A stretch of 64,000 bases of DNA, taken from contig NZ_RJJY01000001.1 of the NCBI RefSeq assembly GCF_003751085.1, positions 1,240,001 to 1,304,000 on the forward strand, read 5' to 3'. Of the stretch, positions 43,624 through 52,875 are shown one piece after another. The translations under genes were made by a program, and so were the position numbers. The notes beneath the pieces were generated by a model. That model made no database searches. It saw nothing but the letters and a program-made list of their open reading frames with translations, and was not told the origin of the DNA. The DNA comes from Micromonospora sp. Llam0 (GTDB taxonomy: Bacteria > Actinomycetota > Actinomycetes > Mycobacteriales > Micromonosporaceae). Each line of letters begins with the position of its first letter. Position 1 is the stretch's first letter.

Positions 43624-43890
43624 ATGGCCACGAAGTCGCAGCCCAAGGGGGCCCGGGGTACCGTCGGTCACGCTTACAGCGCGTTGAATCTGCGGCTGGC
43701 GATGGCCGGCTTCGGGTTGGTCTTCTGCACCGTGCTCGGGGTGCTCGCCTGGCGCGCCGACCTGACCGCCGGCGCGATCGTGCTGTGGGTGCTGGCCGTG
43801 ATCGCCGTGGTCGACCTGGTCGTCGTGCAGCGTCGCCGCCGGGCCCGCCGGCGGGAGCAACCGGGCGTACGGCACTCGCTGTTCGAGTGA
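43624..43890 (+). CDS. small membrane protein, DUF6343-like
   Basis: An 88-residue protein with two membrane helices (MAGFGLVFCTVLGVLAW and GAIVLWVLAVIAVVDLVVV) followed by a strongly basic stretch (RRRRARRREQ) and the ending VRHSLFE. This layout and the HSLFE end match the small actinobacterial DUF6343 family as I remember it, which has no known function. The ATG at 43624 begins MATKSQPKGARGT. It is divergent from the KAS III operon and upstream of the extra EF-Tu gene. Confidence 0.7.
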   Translation: MATKSQPKGARGTVGHAYSALNLRLAMAGFGLVFCTVLGVLAWRADLTAGAIVLWVLAVIAVVDLVVVQRRRRARRREQPGVRHSLFE

Positions 43891-44196
43891 GCCGGAATTC
43901 GGTGGCCTCGTCCGGCGTTGCCGGCTAGCGTGACCGCCATGTTCGGCACCGTCGGCGCTGTGTGGCCCGCAGGTCTTCACCTGCCGGGCACCGCCGTCGT
44001 GTGCGCATGGCTGGCTGATACCCGAGGCTGACCCTCCTCCCGCTGCGGCAGAACCATGGAGGAGGGTGGCCCGGTCCTCCGGCGCTGCCCGTCGACGGGT
44101 GCGCCGGGCGGCGTGGTTCTGACGCGGTCGGGCGGTCTGGCACCCGCCCCGCGTTCGTCGTCCGCCAGTTTCGTTCACCCACCCTGGAAGATCATC
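43891..44196. other. leader region of the extra EF-Tu gene, with hairpin
   Basis: No gene is supported in these 306 bases. ACCCTCCTCC (44031-44040) and GGAGGAGGGT (44058-44067) form a perfect 10-bp stem with a 17-base loop, about 130 bases before the EF-Tu start. The right arm contains a Shine-Dalgarno-like GGAGGAGG, so the hairpin could hide it or act in attenuation. Confidence 0.55.
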
Positions 44197-45384
44197 ATGG
44201 CCAAGAGTCAGTTCGTGCGGGCGAAGCCGCACCTCAACATCGGCACCATGGGCCACGTCGACCACGGCAAGACCGCCCTGACCGCCGCGATCACCAAGGT
44301 TCTTGCCGACCGGGACCCGGCGGCCAACCGGTTCGTGTCCTTCGACGGCATCGACCGGGCGCCGGAGGAGGTTTCGCGGGGCATCACCATCAACATCTCG
44401 CACGTCGAGTACGAGACCGCGACCCGGCACTACGCCCACGTGGACATGCCGGGCCACGCCGACTTCGTGAAGAACATGATCACGGGGGCGGCGCAGGTGG
44501 ACGGGGCGATCCTGGTCGTCTCCGCGCTCGACGGGGCGATGCCGCAGACCCGCGAACACGTGCTGCTGGCGCGTCGGGTCGGGGTGCCGTACCTGGTGGT
44601 GGCGATGAACAAGGCCGATGCGGTCGACGACCCGGAGCTGCTCGACCTGGTCGAGCTCGAGGTCCGCGACCTCGTCACCGAGTACGGGTTCCCCGGTGAG
44701 CAGGTGCCGGTGGTACGGGTGTCGGCGCTGCGGGCGCTGGAGGGCGACCCGCGCTGGGTGGACTCCATCGTGGAGCTGCTCGACGCGGTCGACCGGTACG
44801 TCCCGGTGCCGCCCCGCGAGCTGGGCGAGCCGTTCCTGATGCCGATCGAGAACGTGCTGACCATCTCCGGCCGGGGCACCGTGGTGACCGGTGCGGTCGA
44901 GCGGGGCACCCTGCGGGTCGGCGACCCGGTGGAGGTGGTCGGGCTGGGTCCGACCCTGTCGACCGTGGCGACCGGGCTGGAGACGTTCGGCAAGTCGCTG
45001 GACACCGCCGAGGCCGGCGACAACGCCGCCGTACTGCTGCGCGGGGTCAAGCGGGACCAGGTGCAGCGGGGCCAGGTGGTGGCGGTGCCCGGCAGCGTCG
45101 CCGGGCACCAGCGGTTCCGGGCCCGGCTGTACGTGCTGACCACCGCCGAAGGTGGCCGGCACACGCCGTTCTTCGCGAACTACCGGCCGCAGTTCTACTT
45201 CCGTACCACGGACGTGGTCGGGTCGGTGCGGCTCGCCGACGGCACGATGGCCATGCCGGGCGACACCGTCGAGGTGACGGTGGAGCTGGGTAAGCCGGTC
45301 GCGATGGACGTCGGGCTCGGCTTCGCGGTCCGCGAGGGCGGCCGTACGGTGGCCGCCGGCACGGTGGCCGGACTGCTCGACTGA
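44197..45384 (+). CDS. tuf: divergent second elongation factor Tu
   Basis: A 395-residue EF-Tu that is clearly not the standard copy. The GTPase motifs are intact ([23 protein letters not shown]), and RGITI and EGGRHTPFF are kept. Several normally invariant sites differ: KTTL is KTAL, DCPGHADY is DMPGHADF, and the kirromycin-site residues Gln124 (ARQVG) and Arg373 (GLRFA) are Arg (ARRVG) and Gly (GLGFA). Streptomycetes carry similar extra tuf genes, some linked to elfamycin resistance or stress. The ATG at 44197 begins the conserved protein. It stands alone, between a leader hairpin and a strong terminator. Confidence 0.92.
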   Translation: MAKSQFVRAKPHLNIGTMGHVDHGKTALTAAITKVLADRDPAANRFVSFDGIDRAPEEVSRGITINISHVEYETATRHYAHVDMPGHADFVKNMITGAAQVDGAILVVSALDGAMPQTREHVLLARRVGVPYLVVAMNKADAVDDPELLDLVELEVRDLVTEYGFPGEQVPVVRVSALRALEGDPRWVDSIVELLDAVDRYVPVPPRELGEPFLMPIENVLTISGRGTVVTGAVERGTLRVGDPVEVVGLGPTLSTVATGLETFGKSLDTAEAGDNAAVLLRGVKRDQVQRGQVVAVPGSVAGHQRFRARLYVLTTAEGGRHTPFFANYRPQFYFRTTDVVGSVRLADGTMAMPGDTVEVTVELGKPVAMDVGLGFAVREGGRTVAAGTVAGLLD

Positions 45385-45389
45385 CAACC

Positions 45390-45426
45390 GGGTACGGCCC
45401 TTCGGTCCAGCCGAAGGGCCGTACCC
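45390..45426 (+). terminator. strong terminator after the EF-Tu gene
   Basis: GGGTACGGCCCTTCGG (45390-45405) and CCGAAGGGCCGTACCC (45411-45426) form a perfect 16-bp stem with a 5-base loop, six bases after the stop codon. Confidence 0.9.
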
Positions 45427-45443
45427 ACAGTGGATTGTCGCCG

Positions 45444-45491
45444 GCTGCCCTTTCTGCTCACAGCAGATCTCCTGTCAGCAGAAAGGGCAGC
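45444..45491 (+). repeat. 15-bp hairpin in the clpP leader
   Basis: GCTGCCCTTTCTGCT (45444-45458) and AGCAGAAAGGGCAGC (45477-45491) are perfect complements around an 18-base loop. It follows the EF-Tu terminator and ends about 64 bases before the clpP start. It could be an attenuator, a regulator site or a second terminator. Confidence 0.65.
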
Positions 45492-45554
45492 GGCCCGGTC
45501 CGTCTCCGGTCGATGCTGGTAGCCATCATCACCGTGATCGAGAGGGCGTCACTG

Positions 45555-46168
45555 ATGCGGCACACCAGTCCCGCGATGGCTGCGGACGGCGCGACCACCG
45601 GCTTCGGCGACCAGGTCTTCCAACAACTGCTCAAGGAGCGGGTGATCTTTCTCGGCACCCAGGTCGACGACACCTCGGCCAACACGATCTGTGCGCAGAT
45701 GTTGCTGCTGGCCGCCGAGGACAGCGAGCGCGACATCTTCCTCTACATCAATTCGCCGGGCGGCGTGATCAGCGCCGGCATGGCCGTCTACGACACGATG
45801 CACTACATCGGAAACGACGTGGCGACCGTCGGCCTCGGTCTCGCCGGGTCGATGGGTCAGTTCCTGCTCTGCGCCGGCGCGCCCGGCAAGCGTTACGCCC
45901 TGCCGCACACCCGGATCATGATGCACCAGCTGTCCGGTGGGATGGGCGGCACCGCCGCCGACATCGCCATCCAGGCCGAGAACATGCTGCACATCAAGCG
46001 GACGACGATCGAGCGCATCGCGTTCCACACCGGCGCACCTGCGAGGAGGTCGAGCGGGACTCCGACCGGGACCGGTGGTTCACCGCCGAGCAGGCCCGCG
46101 AGTACGGCATCATCGACCAGGTGATCGCCACCACGGCGCAGCTGTCCACCGGCGGCGTCCCCAGCTGA
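45555..46168 (+). pseudogene. clpP: extra ClpP protease, frameshifted before the catalytic Asp
   Basis: The first 160 codons encode a ClpP subunit: LLKERVIFLGTQVDD, IFLYINSPGGVISAGMAVYD, the catalytic Ser in GLAGSMGQFLL and the catalytic His in RIMMHQLSGGMGG. After IAFHTG the frame changes; the expected continuation (TCEEVERDSDRDRWFTAEQA, and an end at 46168) is in another frame. One base, probably a C between 46031 and 46036, is missing (GGCGC where GGCCGC is expected). The lost part holds the catalytic Asp (SDRDRW). Either the gene is broken or the base is a sequencing error. The sequence differs from the housekeeping type and may correspond to the ClpP3/P4 group. Starts at 45513 or 45555 are possible. 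Confidence 0.85.
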
Positions 46169-46195
46169 CCTGGCGAGCCTGGACGGAGACCTTCG

Positions 46196-46390
46196 ATGCT
46201 GCTGCGACAGGTCATCGGGCGGGTGCTGCGTCGGCTCCGGCAGGACCAGGGCCGCACCCTGCAGGACGTCGCCCGAGCCGCCGGCCTGTCCACGGCGTAC
46301 CTGTCGGAGCTGGCCCGCAGCCGTCCGATGGCCACCGTCCGCTGGCGACGATCCGTCCGGCCCTCGGGCGGGTCTCCGTCGGCCACCCGA
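46196..46390 (+). pseudogene. PopR/ClgR-like regulator remnant
   Basis: The first 42 codons (LLRQVIGRVLRRLRQDQGRT, then LQDVARAAGLSTAYLSELAR) are the N-terminal helix-turn-helix of the ClgR/PopR family, which activates clp genes. The usual continuation (GxKEASSEVLA) is gone; traces such as LATIRPALGRVSVG occur in another frame, and no C-terminal domain follows. Its place directly after clpP is that of popR, which activates clpP3-clpP4 in Streptomyces. The unit of ClpP plus regulator therefore seems to be decaying. The end coordinate is approximate. Confidence 0.65.
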
Positions 46391-46452
46391 GGGCGACGGG
46401 GACGGGCGGGTCCGTCCGCCGGTCGGCCGGGCGAGCGGCGGGCCGGCCGACC

Positions 46453-46496
46453 GGTGGCTGACCCGCCGCTCGCGGCGCAGCGGCGGGTCAGCCACC
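46453..46496. terminator. terminator of the GH9 cellulase gene
   Basis: GGTGGCTGACCCGCCGCT (46453-46470) and its exact complement (46479-46496) form an 18-bp stem with an 8-base loop, ten bases after the cellulase stop on the minus strand. It also closes the plus-strand clpP region. Confidence 0.9.
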
Positions 46497-46505
46497 AGCA
46501 CAGGT

Positions 46506-49500
46506 TCAGGAGCAGGCCACCCCGTTGACGGTGATCAGCTCCGGTGCCGGGTTGGCCCCGCCGGCGGTGGTGGCGTTCAGCCCGAACATCGCCGTCTCGC
46601 CGGGCTCCAGCCGGCCGTTGTAGGTCTCGCTGCGGGCCGTCACCGTCGCCCCGCTCTGGCTGACCTCGGCCATCCACGCCTCCCGGAGCCGCTGGTCACC
46701 GGTGAACGCGAAGCGGACCGTCCAGCCGTCGACCGTGGCGTCCCCGGTGTTGGTGATGTCGACCTGGGCGGTGAAGCCTCCGCCGCCGGCCCACTCGCCG
46801 TAGTTGACGTACTCGGCCCGGCAGCTCAACGGCGCCGGTGCCGGCACCGCGTCGCCCTGGTCGGCCAGGAAGGAGGCGATCCAGCTCAACGCCGAGTTCC
46901 AGTTGATCGCCACTTCGTTGGTCGCGTACGACTCGATGTCGTCGACGTAGCAGAACATCGGGGCGCAGCCGTCCAGCAGGTCCCGGGCGAACGGGTCGTC
47001 CAGGCCGGCGTTGGCGCCGCCGGCGATCGACCCGGCCGGCGGGATCGGCAGGTCCGGGTCGAGCTGGTTGCCGAAGATCCGGCTGTGCTGGTTGCGCGGG
47101 TACACCGTGCCCCAGCCGGTGACGTAGGAGTGGTTCAGCGCGTTGCGGCCGAAGATGTAGTCCATCGCCTGCACGGCACCGTCGCGGTACCCGGTCTCCC
47201 CGGTCATGTCGTACGCCGTGGCGAGCACCACCGCGTTGTTGATGATGTTGCTGTTCGCGCCCCAGAAGTAGGCGCCCCGGTTGCCCGGCGTCGGCAGGCC
47301 GTACGCCTGGCTGTCCCCAGTGGCGAGGTAGGAGTCGGCGGCGGCCACCACCGAGGTGCGGATCCGGTCCCGCTCCTGCGGGGCGAGCCCGTTCGGCACG
47401 GTGGCCAGGTCGAGCCGGCCGAGTGCGGCGGTGGAGCCCCAGCCGAAGCCGGTCGCGTCGAAGACGTTTCGGGTGTGGTGCGGCGAGGCGGTGACGTCGT
47501 CGAGGTAGCTCTGCTCGCCGGTGGTCAGGTACATCTCGGCCGCGGCCCAGTAGAACTCGTCGCTGACGTCACCGTCGCTGTACGAGCCGCCGCCGTTGCC
47601 GTCGGCCGGGTCGGCGATCCGGTCCGGGTTGGCCTTGGCCGCCGCGTACGCCGTCGTCGCCGCGGTCCGGCACTGCTCGGCGAACGCGGTGTCGTACGGG
47701 GCGTACAGTCGGGCGCACTGAGCGGTGACGGCCGCCAGGTTCAGCGTGGCCGCGGTGGACGGCGGATGCAGCTCCCGCAGCTCCGGGTCGTCCTCGGGCT
47801 GCAGCGGCAGGCCGGTCCAGTTCCGGTCGTGGATCTTGTGGTGCGCCATCCCGGCGAGCGGTTCACCGGCCGGCACCTGCATCCGCATCAGGAACTCCAG
47901 CTCCCAGCGGGCCTCGTCGAGGACGTCCGGTACGCCGTTGTCCCGCTCGGGCACCCGCAGGCTGCCGTCGCCGAGCCCGGCACCGCCGTCGGCGGTGGGC
48001 GCGGTCTTGGTTCGCTCGAACGCGCTGAGCAGCTGGTAGGTGGCGATGCCGCCGTTGACCACGTACTTGCCGTGGTCGCCGGCGTCGTACCAGCCGCCGC
48101 GCACGTCGAGCCGGTAGTCGCAGACGCCGGGCTGGCACGGCACGTCGATGTCGCCCTGGTTGGGGGCGACGCCGACATGGCCGGCCGGGCGGGCGTACTC
48201 CTCGCCGACCAGGTCCCCGTCGATGGCGATGCCGCTGCGCTGGATGTAGAAGAACTGCAGCGCGTCGGAGCGCAGCTGCTGGTAGATGTCGCCGGAGATG
48301 GCGAACGGGTAGCTGGTCTCGCCGTCGGTGACCAGGGTGAACCCGGTGCCGGTGCCCCGGTACGCGGAGAAGTCGACGCTGTGCGTCTGCTCGCCGGAGG
48401 CGCTGTCCAGCCCGCGTACGGTGCTGGTGCCGCTGGCCACGACGGCCCCGTCGGCGTCGTGCAGCTGCCAGTCGAGCGGTTCGGTGGCGTCGGTGACGAC
48501 GGTGGCGTTCTTGGGCCCGCCGGGCAGGTAGCCGACCTGGTTGACCCGCACCCGTGGGCCGGTGTCCGGCACGTACGGCGGCTCCTCCTCGCCGCCGCGC
48601 AGCGAGACGTCGTCCAGGCAGAAGGTGTACTCGTCGGCGTTGCCACCGACCTGGAAGGCGAGCTGGGCCCGTTCGGTGTCCTCGCTGGCGACGAAGGTCG
48701 CCTCGACCCGCGACGGTTCGGCGGTCAGCGCCAGGTCGCGGCCGAAGTAGCCGGTGTATGGGTCGGCGCCGAGCTGGACGACCGCCCGTACGGCGGCGGC
48801 CGGTTCGGCGGACGCCGTGAAGCCGATGGTGTACTCCTCGCCGGCGATCAGCGGCAGGCCCTCCTGCAGGATGCCGGCGTCCCACGGATTGGCCAGCCCG
48901 GTCGGGACGGTGGCGCAGAGCCGTCCGTCGACCACCCCGGTGCCGGTGGTGCCGTAGCTGATCCAGCTGTCGGTGCCGTTGCTGAAGTCGCCGTTGGTGA
49001 TCTGCTCCGGCCCGCCGGGTGGGGGACCGGCGCTGTCGTCGCTGAGCAGTGAGACGTCGTCCAGGCAGAGGGTGTACTCGTCGGCGCCGCCGCCGAGTTG
49101 GAAGGTGAGGGTGCCGTCGGGCGAGTCGAGATTGGCGGTGAAGTCGTAGGTGAACGTCTCGGCGTCCGGCCCGAGGTCGAGCTCGCGGCTGAGCACGGTG
49201 GTGTAGGGCTCCGCGTTGAGCTGGACGTTGGCCCGTACGGTCGCCGGAACGTCGCTGGTGGCCGTGAAGGCCAGCCGGTACGCGGCACCGTCGATGAGTT
49301 CGATGCCGTTGTGTCCGATGCTGGCGTCCCACGGGTTGGTGGTGCCGCCGGGCACGCTGGCGCACAGCTCGCCGTCGGTGGCGGCCAGGGCGACGTTCTC
49401 GGTACCCCACCAGGGGGCTGTTCCGTCGTCGAAGGTGCCGTTGACGATATGTTCGCGTTCCTCGGCGTACGCCGTCGTCACGGTCAGGGTGGTCAACGCC

Positions 49501-49562
49501 AGGACGCCGGCACTGGTGCCGGCGAGCAGCGCGACCGTCCGGCGTCGTCTGGATCGGGTCAC
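46506..49562 (-). CDS. secreted GH9 cellulase with two CBM4-type domains and CBM2
   Basis: A 1018-residue endo- or processive glucanase. The order is signal peptide (residues 1-33), two related carbohydrate-binding domains of the CBM4/9 type ([14 protein letters not shown] near 38, [17 protein letters not shown] near 187), an Ig-like N-terminal GH9 domain ([19 protein letters not shown] near 335), the GH9 catalytic domain ([20 protein letters not shown], with catalytic Asp residues, and [14 protein letters not shown] with the catalytic Glu) and a C-terminal CBM2 ([20 protein letters not shown]). This architecture matches large secreted actinomycete cellulases. A perfect CebR-type palindrome lies about 95 bases upstream, so cellobiose control is likely. 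Confidence 0.95.
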   Translation of the reverse strand: MTRSRRRRTVALLAGTSAGVLALTTLTVTTAYAEEREHIVNGTFDDGTAPWWGTENVALAATDGELCASVPGGTTNPWDASIGHNGIELIDGAAYRLAFTATSDVPATVRANVQLNAEPYTTVLSRELDLGPDAETFTYDFTANLDSPDGTLTFQLGGGADEYTLCLDDVSLLSDDSAGPPPGGPEQITNGDFSNGTDSWISYGTTGTGVVDGRLCATVPTGLANPWDAGILQEGLPLIAGEEYTIGFTASAEPAAAVRAVVQLGADPYTGYFGRDLALTAEPSRVEATFVASEDTERAQLAFQVGGNADEYTFCLDDVSLRGGEEEPPYVPDTGPRVRVNQVGYLPGGPKNATVVTDATEPLDWQLHDADGAVVASGTSTVRGLDSASGEQTHSVDFSAYRGTGTGFTLVTDGETSYPFAISGDIYQQLRSDALQFFYIQRSGIAIDGDLVGEEYARPAGHVGVAPNQGDIDVPCQPGVCDYRLDVRGGWYDAGDHGKYVVNGGIATYQLLSAFERTKTAPTADGGAGLGDGSLRVPERDNGVPDVLDEARWELEFLMRMQVPAGEPLAGMAHHKIHDRNWTGLPLQPEDDPELRELHPPSTAATLNLAAVTAQCARLYAPYDTAFAEQCRTAATTAYAAAKANPDRIADPADGNGGGSYSDGDVSDEFYWAAAEMYLTTGEQSYLDDVTASPHHTRNVFDATGFGWGSTAALGRLDLATVPNGLAPQERDRIRTSVVAAADSYLATGDSQAYGLPTPGNRGAYFWGANSNIINNAVVLATAYDMTGETGYRDGAVQAMDYIFGRNALNHSYVTGWGTVYPRNQHSRIFGNQLDPDLPIPPAGSIAGGANAGLDDPFARDLLDGCAPMFCYVDDIESYATNEVAINWNSALSWIASFLADQGDAVPAPAPLSCRAEYVNYGEWAGGGGFTAQVDITNTGDATVDGWTVRFAFTGDQRLREAWMAEVSQSGATVTARSETYNGRLEPGETAMFGLNATTAGGANPAPELITVNGVACS

Positions 49563-49656
49563 GGGGTTCCTTCCGCGCGTGGGTCGGACTGCCTGGCCGG
49601 GGCAGCCGAGGGCCGGACCTGACGTCGGTCTTCCCGGACTGCACCGGAGGCAGGAT

Positions 49657-49670
49657 TGGGAGCGCTCCCA
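49657..49670. promoter_or_regulatory. CebR-type operator upstream of the GH9 cellulase
   Basis: TGGGAGCGCTCCCA is a perfect 14-bp palindrome and the same as the CebR box known in streptomycetes, where the LacI-family CebR represses cellulase and cellobiose-uptake genes until cellobiose is present. It lies in the 311-base gap between the divergent GH9 and PP2C genes, about 95 bases from the GH9 start. The PP2C-side half of this gap is AT-rich, with no other clear motif. Confidence 0.85.
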
Positions 49671-49873
49671 TTGATCCTAGACGATGTTGCCAGGGCGTTA
49701 CCGGTGTGTCAATCACGTCATGCGCGGCGGGCCGCGCAATGGATGCTGGACGCCCAATATGCGCCATTTGTTGGTTTACGTCCGGTTGTCGACCACGATT
49801 CTCCATGATCTTTAACATCTGCATGCTGATCTACTAGAGACATTTCGGCCCTGTTCCTGGCAGGCTGCCAGCC

Positions 49874-50617
49874 ATGACCCTGAAGCTGCGTTCCGCGGCG
49901 GTGACCGACCGCGGCCTGATCCGGAGCGGGAACCAGGACTCCGTGCACGCCGGCGACTGGCTCGTCGCCGTCGCCGATGGCATGGGTGGGATGGCCGCCG
50001 GGGATCTGGCGAGCAAGATCGCGATCGAGGCGATCGCCCCGCTCGATGCGGCCGTCGCGGACGATGAACTGGTCCCGAGGCTCCAGGCGGCGGTCGAGAC
50101 CGCCAGCGCCGGCATCCGTCAGGCGATAGCCGAGGATCCGGCGCGGGAAGGGATGGGAACGACGCTGACCGCCCTGCTCTTCGCCGGGTCCGGCGCGGCG
50201 ATCGCGCTGGCACACGTCGGCGACTCGCGGGCCTACCTGCTGCGGGGCGGCGCGCTGGAGCAGGTCACCCGGGACGACACATTCGTGCAGATGCTGGTCG
50301 ACGAGGGCGTCATCACTGCGGAGCAGGCCGCCAGCCATCCGCGTCGGGCGGTGGTCACCCAGGCGCTGCAGGGGGAGAACGTCAACCCCGCCTACCAGGT
50401 CTTCGAGCCGCAGACCGGCGATCGTTGGCTGCTGTGCAGCGATGGGCTGTCGAACGTGGTACGGGCGGAGAGCATCGCCGAGGTGCTGGCCACCTACGCG
50501 GACCCGCAGGCGGGCGCGCAGCGTCTGGTCGACCTGGCGATCCGGGCCGGTGGCCCGGACAACATCACCGTGGTGATCGGCGACATCACCGAGGTCACCG
50601 CCGACATCGCCGAGTGA
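49874..50617 (+). CDS. PP2C-family serine/threonine phosphatase
   Basis: A 247-residue soluble metal-dependent phosphatase without a membrane segment. Metal-binding motifs are RSGNQDSVHAG, VADGMGGMAAGD, HVGDSRAYLLR and LLCSDGLSNVV, with GGPDNITVVIGD at the end. The length corresponds to the bare PstP/Stp catalytic domain. It could dephosphorylate kinase targets or regulators of the neighbouring sigma factor, but no kinase or anti-sigma gene is adjacent. It ends in a hairpin shared with the convergent sigma factor gene. Confidence 0.92.
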   Translation: MTLKLRSAAVTDRGLIRSGNQDSVHAGDWLVAVADGMGGMAAGDLASKIAIEAIAPLDAAVADDELVPRLQAAVETASAGIRQAIAEDPAREGMGTTLTALLFAGSGAAIALAHVGDSRAYLLRGGALEQVTRDDTFVQMLVDEGVITAEQAASHPRRAVVTQALQGENVNPAYQVFEPQTGDRWLLCSDGLSNVVRAESIAEVLATYADPQAGAQRLVDLAIRAGGPDNITVVIGDITEVTADIAE

Positions 50618-50633
50618 CGGTTGCCCAGACGCC

Positions 50634-50672
50634 GGCTGCGGCCGGCCCGGGAGGTTGGGGCCGGCCGCAGCC
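50634..50672. terminator. bidirectional terminator between PP2C and sigma factor
   Basis: GGCTGCGGCCGGCCC (50634-50648) pairs exactly with GGGCCGGCCGCAGCC (50658-50672) over a 9-base loop, between the convergent stops at 50617 and 50739. Confidence 0.9.
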
Positions 50673-50738
50673 GATGGGAAAGCCTGCAGCGTGGGTCGCA
50701 ACCGGCGCCGGCGACGGCCGGCCCGCCGATCGGCCCGA

Positions 50739-51626
50739 TCAGTACGTCGACTGCAACTGCCCGCGGAGCTTGGTCAGTGCCCTGGCGAGCAGCCGCGACA
50801 CGTGCATCTGGGACACGCCGATCTGATCGGCGATCTGCGACTGGGTCAGGTTGCCGTAGAAGCGCAGGGTGAGGATGCGCTGCTCACGTTCGTCGAGGGT
50901 GGCCAGCGCCGGGCCGAGCGCGACCCGCAGCTCCGCCAGCTCGTACTCGCGGTCCTCGGCACCGAGCATGTCGGCCAACTCGGTGGCGCGCTCGCCGTCG
51001 CCGGTCGGCGTGGACAGCGACACCGCGTTGTACGCGCGGGCACCCTCCAGGCCTTCGAGCACCTCCTCCTCGGTGATCCGCAGGTGCGCGGCGATGTCGG
51101 CGACCGTCGGCGACCGGCCCAACGTCTGCAGCAGGGTGCTGTTCGCCTCCGAGATGCTCAGCCGTAGCTCCTGCAGCCGGCGGGGCACCCGGATGTCCCA
51201 GGTCCGGTCCCGGAAGTGCCGCTTCAGCTCACCGATGATCGTCGGGATCGCGTAGCCGGCGAAGTCGACGCCGCGCGCGGGGTCGAACTTGTCGATGGCC
51301 TTGATCAGGCCGACGGCTGCGGTCTGAGCGAGGTCGTCGGTCGGCTCGCCCCGGCCGCTGTAGCGCTGGGCGAGGTGCTGGGCCAGCGGAAGCCACGCCT
51401 CGATGGCCCGGTCGCGTAGCGCCTCCCGGGAGGGGTGCCCGGCCGGCAGCGCCGCCATCGCGGCCAGCAGTTCGGTCGCGCTGTCCTCCGGCGCGGTCGT
51501 CCGACGGTCCAGTGTGGCCGGCGTGGTCGCCGCCCGGTCCACTGTCATCGTCCGGTCCACTGTGTTCGGCTCGGCTACTGTCGTCGGCTCGGTCACCGTG
51601 CGGTGTCCGGTCAGTGTCGCGGTCAT
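50739..51626 (-). CDS. SigB/SigF-type RNA polymerase sigma factor
   Basis: A 295-residue group 3 sigma factor. Region 2 is seen in EPTDDLAQTAAVGLIKAID, VDFAGYAIPTIIGELKRHF and RVPRRLQEL, region 3 in LGRSPTVADIAAHL, and region 4 in LDEREQRILTLRFYGNLTQS followed by a helix-turn-helix (IADQIGVSQMHVSRLLARAL). This type directs stress, stationary-phase or developmental genes and is usually held by an anti-sigma factor, none of which is adjacent here. The N-terminus has an unusual Thr/Val/Pro-rich stretch of about 45 residues. GGAGG before the ATG at 51626 sets the start. The AT-rich patch at 51700-51790 is a likely promoter region. Confidence 0.92.
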   Translation of the reverse strand: MTATLTGHRTVTEPTTVAEPNTVDRTMTVDRAATTPATLDRRTTAPEDSATELLAAMAALPAGHPSREALRDRAIEAWLPLAQHLAQRYSGRGEPTDDLAQTAAVGLIKAIDKFDPARGVDFAGYAIPTIIGELKRHFRDRTWDIRVPRRLQELRLSISEANSTLLQTLGRSPTVADIAAHLRITEEEVLEGLEGARAYNAVSLSTPTGDGERATELADMLGAEDREYELAELRVALGPALATLDEREQRILTLRFYGNLTQSQIADQIGVSQMHVSRLLARALTKLRGQLQSTY

Positions 51627-51832
51627 GGTGGTCCTCCCTGCACCTCGTCCGCGGATATGGAAAGTGGTGCGTCTGGATGCGTCCGCTAGGGTCTTTCGGC
51701 CTCCAACGCTAACCTGGTCGGTCAATCAAAAGCTAGCCGAAAGTACGATGTATTTATCGCCTATAATCGATCAAGTCGGACATTTTTCTGCCTGTGAGCA
51801 CCGCTTCCAGCCGTCGGTTACCCCGTCCACGG

Positions 51833-52684
51833 TCAACGAAGCGTCACCAGCGCCTCGTGATCGTCGATCGGTAGGTCGCCCGGGGCGACCGCGAAGACGG
51901 ACATCCCGGTCAGCTCCGACACGCCGTCGAGGGCGGTCGCGAAGGCGACATCCGCCGCGTCCCGGCCGGTCGCGATCCGCACCATGCTGGGTCGGGGCGC
52001 CAGCCGGGTCGCGTCCCAGACGTACCACCGGTCACCGACAGCGGCCTCGGCGACCAGATGGAAGTCCATCGGAGCAAGGCCGGGTGCGTAGACCGCGACC
52101 ACCCGCGCCGGGATGTCGACGGCCCGGCAGAGCGCCACCGTCAGGTGCGCGTAGTCGCGGCAGACGCCGGCCCCGCTCAGCAACGTCTCGGCGGCGTCGG
52201 TACCGGGCCCGCTCGCCCCGGCCGTGTACGAGGTCCGGCTGTGTACGTAGTCGCAGATCGCCCGGACGCCGTCCGCGTCGGTGCGGTAGCCGGCGAACCG
52301 TGCGGCCGCGAATCCCGCCATCCGATCCGACGGGCAGTACCGGCTCGGCCGGGTGTAGGTGATGCGTTCCAGCTGACTGACCGCCGACCCGACCGCCGCC
52401 GGGGCCGGGTCCGACTCCGGGCGCGGCAGCGTGGTCGCGCGGTACGAGATCGTGAGATCTCCGACCGGTGCCCGTACCAGATGCTGGCGGCCGCCGTCGG
52501 CCCAACTCCCGTCGATCTCCGTCACGGCAACGTCGTCGCCGTCCGCGGTACCCGCCACCAACCGGGGCGGCGGTGCCGGTCGGTACGCCGTGACCTGCAG
52601 TACCAGTGTGGCTGCCGATTCGATGTGGTAGCTGAGCCGGCAGCCGATCTCTCCTGCCGCCGGAGCCGCCCTCTGGTCACCCAT
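51833..52684 (-). CDS. transglutaminase-like cysteine-protease-fold protein
   Basis: A 283-residue protein with the microbial transglutaminase-like domain. The triad is visible: Cys in LLSGAGVCRDYAHLTVALC, His in PMDFHLVAEAAV, Asp in WYVWDATRLAPRPSM. An N-terminal beta domain of 110 residues precedes it (LSYHIESAATLVLQVTAY). Bacterial members mostly act as peptidases or in peptide modification rather than crosslinking. There is no signal peptide. It lies upstream of the sigma factor on the same strand, about 200 bases away, and is divergent from the pirin gene. Confidence 0.88.
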   Translation of the reverse strand: MGDQRAAPAAGEIGCRLSYHIESAATLVLQVTAYRPAPPPRLVAGTADGDDVAVTEIDGSWADGGRQHLVRAPVGDLTISYRATTLPRPESDPAPAAVGSAVSQLERITYTRPSRYCPSDRMAGFAAARFAGYRTDADGVRAICDYVHSRTSYTAGASGPGTDAAETLLSGAGVCRDYAHLTVALCRAVDIPARVVAVYAPGLAPMDFHLVAEAAVGDRWYVWDATRLAPRPSMVRIATGRDAADVAFATALDGVSELTGMSVFAVAPGDLPIDDHEALVTLR

Positions 52685-52875
52685 TGCCCATTGGTACCCG
52701 TCGGACGCAACCGTCGCACCGGCTGCCGAGGGCGACCCCCGTCACTTCCGGCAGATGGTTGAACCCTTGATCAGAGCGTACGCTGCAACCGGTGACCCGG
52801 TCGGGGTCGGCGACCACTCACCCATCCCACCTACCGGCAGAGCCACGTGTACCGCAGTCTGGAATCGAGGACCCG

